From assembly GCF_000786105.1 (NCBI RefSeq), contig NZ_JTEV01000003.1, positions 229,883 through 293,882 on the forward strand: DNA of 64,000 bases. Reading direction: 5' to 3'. The notes under the pieces were generated by a model that saw only the letters and a list, made by a program, of their open reading frames with translations, was not told the DNA's origin and did no database searches. The position numbers and the translations under genes were made by a program. Source of the stretch: Bdellovibrio sp. ArHS. Its GTDB lineage: Bacteria; Bdellovibrionota; Bdellovibrionia; Bdellovibrionales; Bdellovibrionaceae. Of the stretch, positions 54,029-63,212 are shown one piece after another (the stretch's first letter is position 1; each line of letters starts with the position of its first letter).

Positions 54029-55183
54029 CTACAGACGGGGTCGCAGGTTGATGTATTCTTCCATAGCATTGACAATGTGATACAGCGAACTGGCCTTGGC
54101 AAAAGTGCCACTGAATTCGTCTTTATCTGAAAGCATGTCATACCAGGTTCCACGCAGAGGTGTTTGGAAAAACTTGAACAGAGTTTCCATCGCCTCATCT
54201 GCGGCGTGGGCGTAGATGTCTTTTTTATCAGCAGCGACTTCTGTTCCCAGACGACATGCCGCTTTGATTCTTTCGCATTGAGGCCAGAAACGGGACGACA
54301 AGGTTTTGGGAGTGTAGTTGCTCCACATTTCGTCAAAGACGACTTTGCGCGTGCGTGAAGTGCCGTGTTTTTCCGCCAGTAAGAACAGGTTGTGACGAAC
54401 TGACTGCAAATCTTGCCCAGTCAAACCCTCATACAAAGACATCAGCCAAGCCCATTCATATTGGTGGCCCGGCTCGTAGATGAAAAGATCTTTTTCACGC
54501 AAGTGATTCCAATCTTTATCAAAATACTCGCCAAGAACTCCAGATTCAGGATCGATGAACTTATTCAAACATAAAGAGATGATGTTTTGACCCAGCTCTT
54601 TCCATTCGGCATCTTTGTCGATTTGCATCCAGGCAATTGCCGATTCGAACATGTGCATGTGTGGATTGGACTTATAGGACAAAGTGCCCTTCTCGTCCAT
54701 TTCCGTGAAACCTCCGCCAGAGACTGCGCGTTCACGATGCAGATACTTTACCAAAGCTTTTGCGCGTTCTTTGATTTCCGGACGAGGATTCACGATATAG
54801 GCTTGTGCTAAAGCGAAAAGAGCGAAGGCTTCCGTATATAGATCCGGGTTGGAACTTTTCGGTGAGCCATCCAAATTAATAGAATGAATAAATGCGCCAG
54901 ACGAAGCTGAATAGTTAGCCATCAGATAACGTCCGCCCATTTCCACAAGAGAATGAGCAAGAGGTTTGTCACAAACCCCTAGATTGGCTCCGGTAACAAA
55001 AGAATACATTTGTCGCGCTTGCACCATGGAACGGCGGGGAACATCCATGGGGGAACCATCAAACGAGATGTTCTCGATAAAGCCGCCCTTCGATTTATCA
55101 ATTCCCGTGGTGGACCACAGTGGGTACACGTCATTCGTAAGCCAGCTCTTCGATTTTTCAATAAGCGCGTTGTATGATGTCAT
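54029..55183 (-). CDS. AGE-family epimerase/isomerase
   Basis: This encodes 384 residues. The N-acylglucosamine 2-epimerase (AGE) alpha/alpha-barrel is recognised by RQMYSFVTG, NPHMHMFESAIAW, YEPGHQYEWAWLM, RFWPQCERIKA and a C-terminal KASSLYHIVNAMEEY. Members interconvert mannose, glucose or GlcNAc-type sugars; some act as mannose-6-phosphate isomerase. The substrate cannot be told from sequence. AAAGGTG precedes the ATG. It is convergent with kdsD, so it may feed sugar supply to the envelope. Confidence 0.85.
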   Translation of the reverse strand: MTSYNALIEKSKSWLTNDVYPLWSTTGIDKSKGGFIENISFDGSPMDVPRRSMVQARQMYSFVTGANLGVCDKPLAHSLVEMGGRYLMANYSASSGAFIHSINLDGSPKSSNPDLYTEAFALFALAQAYIVNPRPEIKERAKALVKYLHRERAVSGGGFTEMDEKGTLSYKSNPHMHMFESAIAWMQIDKDAEWKELGQNIISLCLNKFIDPESGVLGEYFDKDWNHLREKDLFIYEPGHQYEWAWLMSLYEGLTGQDLQSVRHNLFLLAEKHGTSRTRKVVFDEMWSNYTPKTLSSRFWPQCERIKAACRLGTEVAADKKDIYAHAADEAMETLFKFFQTPLRGTWYDMLSDKDEFSGTFAKASSLYHIVNAMEEYINLRPRL

Positions 55184-55313
55184 TTAAACACCTTTGCGCG
55201 GGCGAACTTTCCGGTCAAGAGATGACGACCGGGGTCCAATAAAATGGCACTTGGCAAATGCGGTCCTTCGAGTAGAACTCGTTTTTCCAGGCCTCGTATG
55301 CTACGGTGGTTTT

Positions 55314-56594
55314 ATGAAGAAATCACTCAGCTTGATGCATCTGACTTTTTACGGAACGGGTATGATTCTGGGCGCGGGGATCTATTCGGTGATTGGCAAG
55401 GCGGGCGGAATCGCCGGAAATGGTTTGTGGTTGAGCTTCCTGTTGGCCGCTTTGTGCGCCTCGATGACGGCGCTGTCGTACGCAGAACTTGCCACCATGT
55501 TTCCGAAGACAGGCGGAGAATACATCTATTTAAAAAATATATTTCCCCAGTGGCCTTATCTGGCGATGCTCTGTGGCTCGTTAATGATATTTGCTGGCTT
55601 CAGCACGGCCACCACCGTGGCCATCGCATTTTCCGGTTATCTTCATCAGTTTTTTCAAATGCCGCAGTTTTTAACGGCATTATTGCTTTTGGGAGTTTTT
55701 ACCTCCATCAATATTCTGGGAATCAAGGAATCCAGTTGGGTGAATGTCGTCTTCACATTGATCGAAATTCTGGGGTTGCTCATCTTTGTTTGGATCGGGG
55801 TGCAATCTCCAAGCTTTGGCGAAGCTCTTTCAAATGTAAAATGGGAAGGCACGATTGTTTCCGGCGCGGCGCTGGTGATTTTTGCTTATTTCGGTTTTGA
55901 AAATATTGTGAACTTGGTCGAAGAGTCCAAGACTCCCGAAAAAGATTTACCCAAAGGCATCATCATCAGCCTTCTTGTCTCCACGGCCCTTTACCTGTTG
56001 GTCAGTTTGGCTGCGTTAGCGCTGGGAACGCCCGAAGAACTGGGGCTTAGTAATGCGCCCTTGAGTGATTTGACGAAAAATGCGGCCACCTGGGTTCCCA
56101 AGGCCTTGGGAGGCATCGCTTTATTTTCAACGGCAAACACAGTTTTGATCTCGATGATTTCCACCAGTCGAATCATTTTCAGTATGGCGCGAGAAAAAGA
56201 TTTGCCAGCAGTTTTTGCCAAGCTTTCACCTCGGCGGGACACACCTTGGACAGGTGCGATAGCTGTGTTTGTTCTGGCAATGGCGCTCTTGCCTTCCGGC
56301 GGAATTGAGGTCGTCGCCAGTGCGTCTTCGTTTGCGACGATGATTGCTTTTAGCATCATCAATCTGTCTTTAATTCACTTGCGCTTTACCGCGCCGAAAA
56401 AAAACCGGCCCTTTAAAGTTCCTTTGTCTCTAGGCCGACTGCCCCTAATTCCTGTTCTGGCTACGACGGTGTCTGTGGCGCTTCTTTTCTTTTTTCCGCG
56501 CGCAGTTTACGTTCTCGGTTTCGGGGTGCTTGGCTTCATCAGTATACTTTATCTGATTCTGAGATCTTCGAAATCTTTGAACTCTTCGAAGTGA
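55314..56594 (+). CDS. APC-family amino-acid permease
   Basis: This encodes 426 residues from ATG 55314; the frame is open from 55194 but the extra part is not membrane-like. About 12 membrane helices, starting with LMHLTFYGTGMILGAGIYSV (the GxG motif of the APC superfamily), and a helix with AYFGFENIVNLVEES. It should import amino acids or polyamines across the inner membrane by cation symport or exchange. It is convergent with the polar amino-acid ABC transporter. Confidence 0.88.
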   Translation: MKKSLSLMHLTFYGTGMILGAGIYSVIGKAGGIAGNGLWLSFLLAALCASMTALSYAELATMFPKTGGEYIYLKNIFPQWPYLAMLCGSLMIFAGFSTATTVAIAFSGYLHQFFQMPQFLTALLLLGVFTSINILGIKESSWVNVVFTLIEILGLLIFVWIGVQSPSFGEALSNVKWEGTIVSGAALVIFAYFGFENIVNLVEESKTPEKDLPKGIIISLLVSTALYLLVSLAALALGTPEELGLSNAPLSDLTKNAATWVPKALGGIALFSTANTVLISMISTSRIIFSMAREKDLPAVFAKLSPRRDTPWTGAIAVFVLAMALLPSGGIEVVASASSFATMIAFSIINLSLIHLRFTAPKKNRPFKVPLSLGRLPLIPVLATTVSVALLFFFPRAVYVLGFGVLGFISILYLILRSSKSLNSSK

Positions 56595-56604
56595 ATGGGC
56601 AAAG

Positions 56605-57330
56605 TTATTTAAGAATTTTGCTCAGAAAAAATTTGGTCCGTTCGTTTTGTGGATTTTCAAAAAGATCTTTAGGGGAGCCCTCTTCAAGAATTTGTCCGTC
56701 GTCCATAAAGAAAACACGGTCTGCGACCTGTTTAGCAAAGCCCATTTCGTGAGTGACAACGATCAGCGTCCGTCCGCTATGGGCCAAAGCTTTGATCACG
56801 TCCAAAACTTCGCCGACCATCTCGGGATCTAGGGCCGAGGTTGGTTCATCAAATAAGAGCACTTGCGGTTCCATCGCCAAAGCGCGAGCGATGGCGACAC
56901 GTTGTTGTTGTCCTCCAGAAAGCTGTTGGGGAAACGCATTTTCTTTTTCACTTAAGCCGACGCGCTTTAGAAGTTCACGCGCTTTTTGTGCGGTTTCCTC
57001 GCGTGAAGTCTTTTTCACCTCCATCGGAGATAGACAGATGTTTTCCAGCACCGTCATATGGGGAAATAAGTTGAAGCGCTGAAAAACCATTCCCGCATAG
57101 GTGCGAAGTTTGTTCAAATCGGTTTGGGGATCGGTAACCTCAAAATCATCGACTTGAATAGTTCCCCCTTGAGCGCTTTCCAGTGCATTGAGGCAGCGAA
57201 GAAAAGTACTTTTACCCGAGCCCGAAGGGCCGATGATACACACGACTTCGTTATCTTTGATTTCGCAGCTGACATTTTTCAGTACCTGACGATCGCCAAA
57301 ATATTTTTGCAGCCGTTTCACCTGAATCAT
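56605..57330 (-). CDS. polar amino-acid ABC transporter ATPase (GlnQ type)
   Basis: This encodes 241 residues: Walker [11 protein letters not shown]-loop [19 protein letters not shown], signature [15 protein letters not shown], Walker [21 protein letters not shown] and switch His in VTHEMGFA. This is the ATP-binding subunit of a PAAT/HAAT-type importer. It overlaps the permease gene by 4 bases and is the last gene of the operon. Confidence 0.95.
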   Translation of the reverse strand: MIQVKRLQKYFGDRQVLKNVSCEIKDNEVVCIIGPSGSGKSTFLRCLNALESAQGGTIQVDDFEVTDPQTDLNKLRTYAGMVFQRFNLFPHMTVLENICLSPMEVKKTSREETAQKARELLKRVGLSEKENAFPQQLSGGQQQRVAIARALAMEPQVLLFDEPTSALDPEMVGEVLDVIKALAHSGRTLIVVTHEMGFAKQVADRVFFMDDGQILEEGSPKDLFENPQNERTKFFLSKILK

Positions 57331-58070
57331 GCAGATTGATACTTTCTTTCAAGACGGTGGACAATATAAGACATGCCCATGGTGATAATCAAATAGATCA
57401 AGGAGATAAAAAGATAAGGCTCCCAATAGCGAGCATAGGCGCCAGCCGCAGTTCTTGCGGCATAGGACAGTTCAGCCAAACCGATAGCCGACACTAAAGA
57501 TGAATCTTTTAACAGGGTGATGGCTTCGTTGCCTAAAGGCGGAAGCATGCGACGAAACGCCTGAGGAATCACTATGTGCTTCATGGTTTGATAGTAATTC
57601 AGACCCAACGATCTAGCGGCTTCCGTTTGTCCGCGATCAATAGATTGAATCCCTGCCCGGAAGATTTCGGCAATGTAGGCGGCAGAGTTTAAACTGAGGG
57701 CCAATGCCCCTGACAGTAAGGCTCCGTGCTCCCGTTTCAGGTACAGAGCCGTGTCGCCGCTGAAAAGAAGCCCTGAATCGGGGTGAATAAGCAGAGGAAC
57801 CAAGGCGAAATGAATCAGAAGAATTTGCACGAAAAGAGGCGTCCCGCGAAAAAACGAGATGTAAATTTGCGAAGGAGTTTTAATAAAAAGTCTAAGCGGC
57901 CAGCGCCAAGGACCGTGTTCGGCCTGGGCGATCTTCCCCATTCCGAGCAGCAAACCCAGAATCGTTCCAAAAAAAATTCCGATCGCAGTTAAGGCCAGGG
58001 TCGTCCAAAGACCTCTTAGGAAGAGCGGCATGTATTCGACGATAATATCGGTACGAAACCATGCGAACAT
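57327..58070 (-). CDS. polar amino-acid ABC transporter permease
   Basis: This encodes 247 residues with about five membrane helices and the EAA loop of HisMQ-type permeases ([22 protein letters not shown]). N-terminal [21 protein letters not shown] also fits. It forms the inner-membrane channel with the downstream GlnQ-like ATPase, overlapping it by 4 bases, and the binding lipoprotein lies 3 bases upstream. Confidence 0.93.
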   Translation of the reverse strand: MFAWFRTDIIVEYMPLFLRGLWTTLALTAIGIFFGTILGLLLGMGKIAQAEHGPWRWPLRLFIKTPSQIYISFFRGTPLFVQILLIHFALVPLLIHPDSGLLFSGDTALYLKREHGALLSGALALSLNSAAYIAEIFRAGIQSIDRGQTEAARSLGLNYYQTMKHIVIPQAFRRMLPPLGNEAITLLKDSSLVSAIGLAELSYAARTAAGAYARYWEPYLFISLIYLIITMGMSYIVHRLERKYQSA

Positions 58071-58073
58071 GAC

Positions 58074-58844
58074 TTACTTCTTTCCGAAATACTTGCTATG
58101 GATTTTCTGGTAGGTTCCGTCTTTTTTAAGCGCCTGAAGGGCGTCATTGATTTTCTTTAAAAGCTCGGAGTTCCCTTTTTTTACAGCAATCCCGTAATGT
58201 TCTTTTGAAAAGCTAGGGTCTGCGACAGTTTTAAAAGTCTTGGCGTTATTTGCCAGGAAGTTGTCGATCACACCGTTATCTGCGACGACAGCGTCGACGC
58301 CACCGTTTACAAGTTCTTGCAGCGCCAAAGGCGTCCCTTCGAAACGTTTGATATTCGGATTGGTTTTACCCAGAAGGTCACTTATGACCTCATCCCCCGT
58401 TGTTCCAGTTTGAACCCCGACCTTGAGATCTTTCAGTTCGACGAATTTGGTGACCTTAGACTTTACGGGCAGGGCAATCAGTTGCACGGCTTCGAAGTAA
58501 GGTTCCGAAAAATCCATCACTTTTTTTCTTTCACTGTTGATGGTGATCGCGGAAATAAGAATATCCCGGTCGCCGGAAGCCAACTGACTAAACAGACCTT
58601 CCCACGGCGTATTCACGATTTTTATCTTGAATCCCGCTCTGTCAGCCACGGCGTGAATGATGTCGATGTCAAAGCCCTCGACAGATTTATCTGCGTTTTC
58701 ACTTTCAAAAGGGGCATAGGCCGCATCTGTACCCACAACAAGTTCTGAGGGGATGGGTTGAGTACGGAGTGAGGTGTCTTCTTTTTTTGTACATGAGATA
58801 AGAAGCAGCGGGATTGTCGCCAATAACAGCCAACGATTTTTCAT
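58074..58844 (-). CDS. amino-acid-binding lipoprotein of the ABC transporter
   Basis: This encodes 256 residues from ATG 58844, with GAGGTG upstream. Lipoprotein signal (lipobox LISC) then the SBP_bac_3 fold: LVVGTDAAYAPFESEN, GFDIDIIHAVADRAG, DILISAITINSERKKVMDFSEP, GVQTGTTGDEV and AVVADNGVIDNF. It should capture an amino acid outside the inner membrane and hand it to the permease 3 bases downstream. The ligand is not determined. Confidence 0.94.
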   Translation of the reverse strand: MKNRWLLLATIPLLLISCTKKEDTSLRTQPIPSELVVGTDAAYAPFESENADKSVEGFDIDIIHAVADRAGFKIKIVNTPWEGLFSQLASGDRDILISAITINSERKKVMDFSEPYFEAVQLIALPVKSKVTKFVELKDLKVGVQTGTTGDEVISDLLGKTNPNIKRFEGTPLALQELVNGGVDAVVADNGVIDNFLANNAKTFKTVADPSFSKEHYGIAVKKGNSELLKKINDALQALKKDGTYQKIHSKYFGKK

Positions 58845-58963
58845 GAACACCTCGTCCAGGGTTTATAAGGCTCACTTGACCACTCTTAAGCCCTTGAGTC
58901 AAATTCATTTCAGGAGTCCAAACGGCGTCTCTATACGGCTGTGGACCCTTTGGTGAGGTGAGT

Positions 58964-59497
58964 ATGAATTTGTTCTTTCGTTTGATGCATATCTTTTTAT
59001 TTTCCCGCTTTCGTAAGACAGTCGGAATCATGGACGAATGTGCGACGCCTTTCCGAGTGTGGCCCACCGATCTCGACGTTCTTATGCATATGAATAATGG
59101 TGTTTATCTTTCCCTGCAGGACTTGGCCCGCGTGGACTATATGATTCGGGCAGGTGCCGCCAAAATAATTTCGGCGAATGGCTGGTATCCCGTGGTGGCT
59201 TCCGAAACCATCCGTTTTCGCAGATCTTTGCAGCCTTTCCAAAAATTTGAACTGCGTACGCGCCTGATAGCCTGGGATGAAAAGTACCTTTATCTTGAGC
59301 ATAAGTTTACCAGTCGGGGAGAAGTGATGGCAGTGGGAATGATTCGCGCTCGCTTTCTTGCAAAAAAGGGAGGCTTGGTGGCTCCTCAAGATCTTTTGAA
59401 AGCTTTGAATCTGGAAGTGAGTTCACCGGCCGTGCCAGCACATCTGCAATCATGGTTGAGCGCCGACCAGGAACATTCCCGATCTTTAGGTTTGTAA
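58964..59497 (+). CDS. 4HBT-family acyl-CoA thioesterase-like protein
   Basis: This encodes 177 residues from ATG 58964, with GAGGTG upstream. It has the thioesterase hot-dog pattern WPTDLDVLMHMNNGVYLSLQDLARVDYM, followed by TIRFRRSLQPFQKFELRTRL and YLEHKFTSRGEVMAVGMIRARFL. It should cleave acyl-CoA thioesters, substrate unknown. It is divergent from the ABC transporter operon and precedes kdsC by about 75 bases. Confidence 0.85.
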   Translation: MNLFFRLMHIFLFSRFRKTVGIMDECATPFRVWPTDLDVLMHMNNGVYLSLQDLARVDYMIRAGAAKIISANGWYPVVASETIRFRRSLQPFQKFELRTRLIAWDEKYLYLEHKFTSRGEVMAVGMIRARFLAKKGGLVAPQDLLKALNLEVSSPAVPAHLQSWLSADQEHSRSLGL

Positions 59498-59507
59498 AGG
59501 AGCTAGC

Positions 59508-59545
59508 AGGACTAACGTCGGGAGGTTGTCACGTCCCTAAGTCCT
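59508..59545 (+). promoter_or_regulatory. hairpin region upstream of kdsC
   Basis: AGGACT and AGTCCT flank an inner GGGA/TCCC pairing (GTCGGGAGG to CGTCCC). It has no T-run, so it may be a weak terminator for the thioesterase gene or a leader structure for kdsC. Confidence 0.35.
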
Positions 59546-59570
59546 GTATCAAGGTAGGGCACTTGCCGCC

Positions 59571-60098
59571 TTGTCTATAATTTTCAACAATGATTCTGTG
59601 ACACTAGAAATATCAAAACTGAAAAATATCAAGATGTTGGTCCTCGATGTGGATGGCGTTTTAACGGACACTCGCATGTGGTTTGACGGCAAAGAATGGC
59701 GCCGTTTTTATTCTGTTCGTGATGGCGTGGGTATAAAACGCATCATGGAGGCGGGCTATAAAGTCGCGGTCATCACCGGCAGTAAAGCGGAAGATATTCG
59801 CGCCCGCGTGAAATCCCTGGGAATTCATTTTCTATTCGAGGGGGCTCTCGACAAAGAACCCTCTTTCTTACAATTGCAAAAAGAATCGGGATTGAATCCT
59901 GAGGAAATGGCTTATGTCGGGGATGACATTTTCGACATTCCACTTTTGCAGGCAGTCGCTTTCGGCGCCACGGTTCCGGAAGCTGTTGATGAAGTTTTGG
60001 AAATTGCTGATTACGTGACTCGCAGACCCGGTGGATGTGGGGCTGTTCGAGAAGTTTGTGATTACATCTATAAATATGGGGCCTTTTCCTCTAGGTAG
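59571..60098 (+). CDS. kdsC: KDO-8-phosphate phosphatase, HAD family
   Basis: This encodes 175 residues. The HAD motifs are VLDVDGVLTDTRMWF (motif I), ITGSKAEDIRARVKSLGI, and YVGDDIFDIPLLQAV (motif IV). It should remove the 8-phosphate to give KDO. The start is uncertain: TTG 59571 has no good ribosome-binding site; GTG 59598 is another choice. It sits upstream of the barrel/TPR cluster by 6 bases. Confidence 0.9.
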   Translation: MSIIFNNDSVTLEISKLKNIKMLVLDVDGVLTDTRMWFDGKEWRRFYSVRDGVGIKRIMEAGYKVAVITGSKAEDIRARVKSLGIHFLFEGALDKEPSFLQLQKESGLNPEEMAYVGDDIFDIPLLQAVAFGATVPEAVDEVLEIADYVTRRPGGCGAVREVCDYIYKYGAFSSR

Positions 60099-60104
60099 GT
60101 ATTC

Positions 60105-60830
60105 ATGCTGAAAAATGGTTTCAAAGCCGTCGCGATAATTGTTCTTGCCTTGCTACTTCATAAGGCGGCCTTTGCTGCGGAAGTGATTGAGCTACCGCCA
60201 GAAGAACTGGCGCAAGAATCTGTGCTGCCTGTTTTCGATAAACCGGTCAGTGTGAAGAATCGCAATGTCGTCACTCAAAGTCGATTCGAGGCCGATGTTT
60301 TTTATGGCTATGCGATGACGGAACCGATTGCGAACGTCAGCAAGTTGGGTCTGGGCATTTACTACAACACCAGTGAATCCAGTGCTTGGGGGCTTTTGTT
60401 AGCTAAGAATTTCGCGGGTCTTTCCAGCTATGCGAATCAGTTGGATCAGGAATTCAACCTGAAGTTTGACCGGGCGCCTTCGCCAGAGCTGACGGCGATG
60501 CTCGATTATAATCTCAAGGCGTTTTACGGTAAAATGAGTCTTTCCAAATCTCTTGTTTTAAACACCCTTCTCTATGGATCCGCTTCAGCGGGTGTCGTGA
60601 AGTATGTTCACAAGACTTATCCCGCTGTAGCCCTCGGTCTGGGGCAAAAGTTCTATTTTACCAAAAATTGGTCGCTAAGATTTGACCTTCGACTTTATGC
60701 CAATCAGGCGCCGGTACCGTTCTTAGCAGGACATTTAAAACCCAACGAGCCCGTTCCTGATTACTCGGACTTCGAAGAGCGCGTAACATTAACGACGAAC
60801 CTTGATGTGGGTTTGTCGTACTTGTTTTAA
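60105..60830 (+). CDS. outer-membrane beta-barrel protein, GltA/GltB-like
   Basis: This encodes 241 residues. Signal peptide (VAIIVLALLLHKAAFA), then an acidic linker and alternating strands (FEADVFYGYAMTEPI, WGLLLAKNFAGLS, LRFDLRLYANQAP, LTTNLDVGLSYLF) with a terminal aromatic residue, the mark of an OM barrel. It and the next gene resemble the paired barrels of the Myxococcus/Bdellovibrio gliding (Glt) machinery. That link rests on layout and barrel type, not alignment. It follows kdsC closely. Confidence 0.75.
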   Translation: MLKNGFKAVAIIVLALLLHKAAFAAEVIELPPEELAQESVLPVFDKPVSVKNRNVVTQSRFEADVFYGYAMTEPIANVSKLGLGIYYNTSESSAWGLLLAKNFAGLSSYANQLDQEFNLKFDRAPSPELTAMLDYNLKAFYGKMSLSKSLVLNTLLYGSASAGVVKYVHKTYPAVALGLGQKFYFTKNWSLRFDLRLYANQAPVPFLAGHLKPNEPVPDYSDFEERVTLTTNLDVGLSYLF

Positions 60831-60843
60831 GAGGAGTTAGCAG

Positions 60844-61641
60844 ATGTTGCATAAGAATTTGACGAAAGTGATTTTGCTCCTCTCCCTGATCCTTCCGGGC
60901 GGGGTGTATGCGCAGTCGGTTGAAGCCGATGAACTTGATGTGATTGAGCTTGAGATCGACAGATCCGCTCCGAAGCAGAACCCGATTTCGAACTCGGCTC
61001 CGGGATATTCTGAAACCTCTCCGCGTGACAATACTCTGACCGATTTTTCAGGCCTGGGTACGCTGTCTCCTTTCCAAGAAGTTTCCGTCATTCAAAGGCG
61101 CTTTCTTCCTAAGACCGGTCGTTTTCAGCTTTTCGGTGGTTTGACGACGGTCACTAATGATCCCTTCTTTCTGACTTTCGGAGGCGTGGCGAAAGCCAGT
61201 TACTTCCTGACAGAAACCTGGGGTGTTGAACTCAATTACTTCGGTTTAACCAGTTCCGACCGCCAGTCCACAGAAGAGCTTCGTGATATTCAAGGTGTTT
61301 CGACCGAGAACCTGGTTTATCCGAAGTCCTATTTTGGTGTGGATGTGATGTACGTGCCGATTTACGGCAAGATGACCTGGTTTAACGAAAAGATCATTCC
61401 TTTCGATCTTTACGTGTCAGCTGGTTACGGAACTACGAATACACAAGCCGGGGAAAATGCAGGAACCATTCACTTGGCGACGGGACAGATCTTTGCTCTG
61501 AGCAAAGCTTATGCGATTCGCTGGGACTTCAGCTGGAATTTCTTTAATGCAACCGGTATCGACGGTTCAACGAATTCATTTAACAACCTCTTCCTCACCG
61601 TGGGTGTGAGTTGGTTCTTTCCGGAGGCTAGTTACCGATGA
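60844..61641 (+). CDS. second outer-membrane beta-barrel protein, GltA/GltB-like
   Basis: This encodes 265 residues. Signal peptide (VILLLSLILPGGVYA), an acidic linker, then strands such as GRFQLFGGLTTVTNDPFF, ASYFLTETWGVELNYFGL, FDLYVSAGYGTTN and LFLTVGVSWFFPEASYR. This is an outer-membrane barrel of the type found in Myxococcota/Bdellovibrionota. It overlaps the TPR gene by 4 bases (ATGA), and AGAGGAG precedes its own ATG. Confidence 0.78.
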   Translation: MLHKNLTKVILLLSLILPGGVYAQSVEADELDVIELEIDRSAPKQNPISNSAPGYSETSPRDNTLTDFSGLGTLSPFQEVSVIQRRFLPKTGRFQLFGGLTTVTNDPFFLTFGGVAKASYFLTETWGVELNYFGLTSSDRQSTEELRDIQGVSTENLVYPKSYFGVDVMYVPIYGKMTWFNEKIIPFDLYVSAGYGTTNTQAGENAGTIHLATGQIFALSKAYAIRWDFSWNFFNATGIDGSTNSFNNLFLTVGVSWFFPEASYR

Positions 61642-63209
61642 AGAAATTATTACTACTCCTGATAGCCTCAAGTTTGGCTGTGCCTTTGACAAGTTCAGCG
61701 CAAAGAAAAAATACCAAGCCGCGCGCGCGCGCGACGGCGCCATTATACAATTCCAATACGCGTGAAGCGACTTTGAAAAATCAATTAAGCAACGCGCTTC
61801 GAATGGCGCAAAGCGGTCAGTACGAAGCGGCGGCCAACAATTTGTTTACGTTAAGTCGTCGTCCCGAACTTGCGGCGGAACGTCCTCAAATCAAATATAT
61901 TTTGGGAACAATGCTGATTGAGCTAAAGCTGAATCAAACAGCGGCTTTCCAGTTCGTCGATGTGATCCGTACAAAGCATCCGAAATACGCGAAGATGGCT
62001 ATCGAAAAGCTTTCTATCGTGGCTGATACATTGGGTGACGACACGATTTTGAACTACGCGATTTCTCGCGTGGACCTGAATGATTTCCCTAGCAATTTGC
62101 GTGATATGATTAACTATCGTCTGGGAGAGATCAAACTTCGTGCCCGAGAATTCCGCCAAGCTGCGGAACTTTTCGGTAAAGTCAGTTACGGAAGCAGTTA
62201 TTACTTCCAGGCTCTTTACAACAAAGGCCTTGCTGAATTGGAAGAAAATCAGCCGTCACTGGCGATCGGAACTTTCAATAAAATGTTAGATGCTCGCAGA
62301 AAAGCTCCAGTGACTGATACAAATAAAGTGGCGGCCCAGATGGGCCTAGCTCGTGCTTTGTATCAAAAGCAGGATTGGGAAGCTTCGATCGAGGCTTATG
62401 CGCAGGTGCCACGCGATGTGATCATGTGGCACGATGCAGTTTTTGAACAGAGTTGGGCCATGCTCCGTGCGGCTCGATTCCGTTCTGCTTTAAGTAATTT
62501 CCAAACTCTCCATTCGGCATATTATGAAGACTTTTATATGCCGGAGAGTTTACTTCTTCGTGCAATCGTCTATCTCTATATCTGCAAATACGACGAGATG
62601 GAAAAGGTCTTGAGTTTATTTGAAAAAACTTATGGCCCCGTGCGCTCTAAGATCGGTGACTTCTTAAAGTCGACGAATGAGGCCAGTGCCTTCTATGCGG
62701 AAATAGAAAAGGCCCATTACATGAAGACCACCGATAAGAGTGCAAATCTTCGCCTGCCTTACATTGTTCTACGCAATGTTTTGGATCAAGGGGACGTCAA
62801 GCGTTCTATGCACTACCTGGAAAAGTTGAATCAGGAGCGCTCACGGGTTGAATCTAATTCTGCTTTCCGCGCTTCTCCTTTGGGTCAATACGCTTTGAAG
62901 ATTCTTGCGAATCGCGGTAAAAACACAAAGTTTGCAGTCGGCGACATGGTGAAGGCTCATCTACTCAACATGAGAGTGGAACTTCGCGACCTTTACGAAC
63001 AGGCCGGTTTTATCCGCTACGAAATGATCACAGGTCGTAAAGAAAGCATTAAAAAGAAAATTTCTGGAAAAGATATCGAGCAAATCGACGAAAACATTGA
63101 TCGTCAATTCTATATCCAAAATGGATACGAGTATTATCCGTTCCAAGGGGAATACTGGCTCGATGAAGTTGGAAACTATCACTATCTTGGCAAGCAAAGC
63201 TGCGAGTAA
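61638..63209 (+). CDS. exported TPR protein of the barrel cluster
   Basis: This encodes 523 residues. Signal peptide (LLLLLIASSLAVPLTSSAQ), a basic stretch (RKNTKPRARAT), then many helical TPR-like repeats (ALRMAQSGQYEAAANNLFTL, FFAKVS-like AAELFGKVSYGSSYYFQAL, GLARALYQKQDWEASIEAYAQV). TPR proteins scaffold complexes; beside two barrels this recalls AglT/PglI-like members of gliding complexes. Start overlaps the preceding barrel gene. Confidence 0.78.
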   Translation: MKKLLLLLIASSLAVPLTSSAQRKNTKPRARATAPLYNSNTREATLKNQLSNALRMAQSGQYEAAANNLFTLSRRPELAAERPQIKYILGTMLIELKLNQTAAFQFVDVIRTKHPKYAKMAIEKLSIVADTLGDDTILNYAISRVDLNDFPSNLRDMINYRLGEIKLRAREFRQAAELFGKVSYGSSYYFQALYNKGLAELEENQPSLAIGTFNKMLDARRKAPVTDTNKVAAQMGLARALYQKQDWEASIEAYAQVPRDVIMWHDAVFEQSWAMLRAARFRSALSNFQTLHSAYYEDFYMPESLLLRAIVYLYICKYDEMEKVLSLFEKTYGPVRSKIGDFLKSTNEASAFYAEIEKAHYMKTTDKSANLRLPYIVLRNVLDQGDVKRSMHYLEKLNQERSRVESNSAFRASPLGQYALKILANRGKNTKFAVGDMVKAHLLNMRVELRDLYEQAGFIRYEMITGRKESIKKKISGKDIEQIDENIDRQFYIQNGYEYYPFQGEYWLDEVGNYHYLGKQSCE

Positions 63210-63212
63210 TTT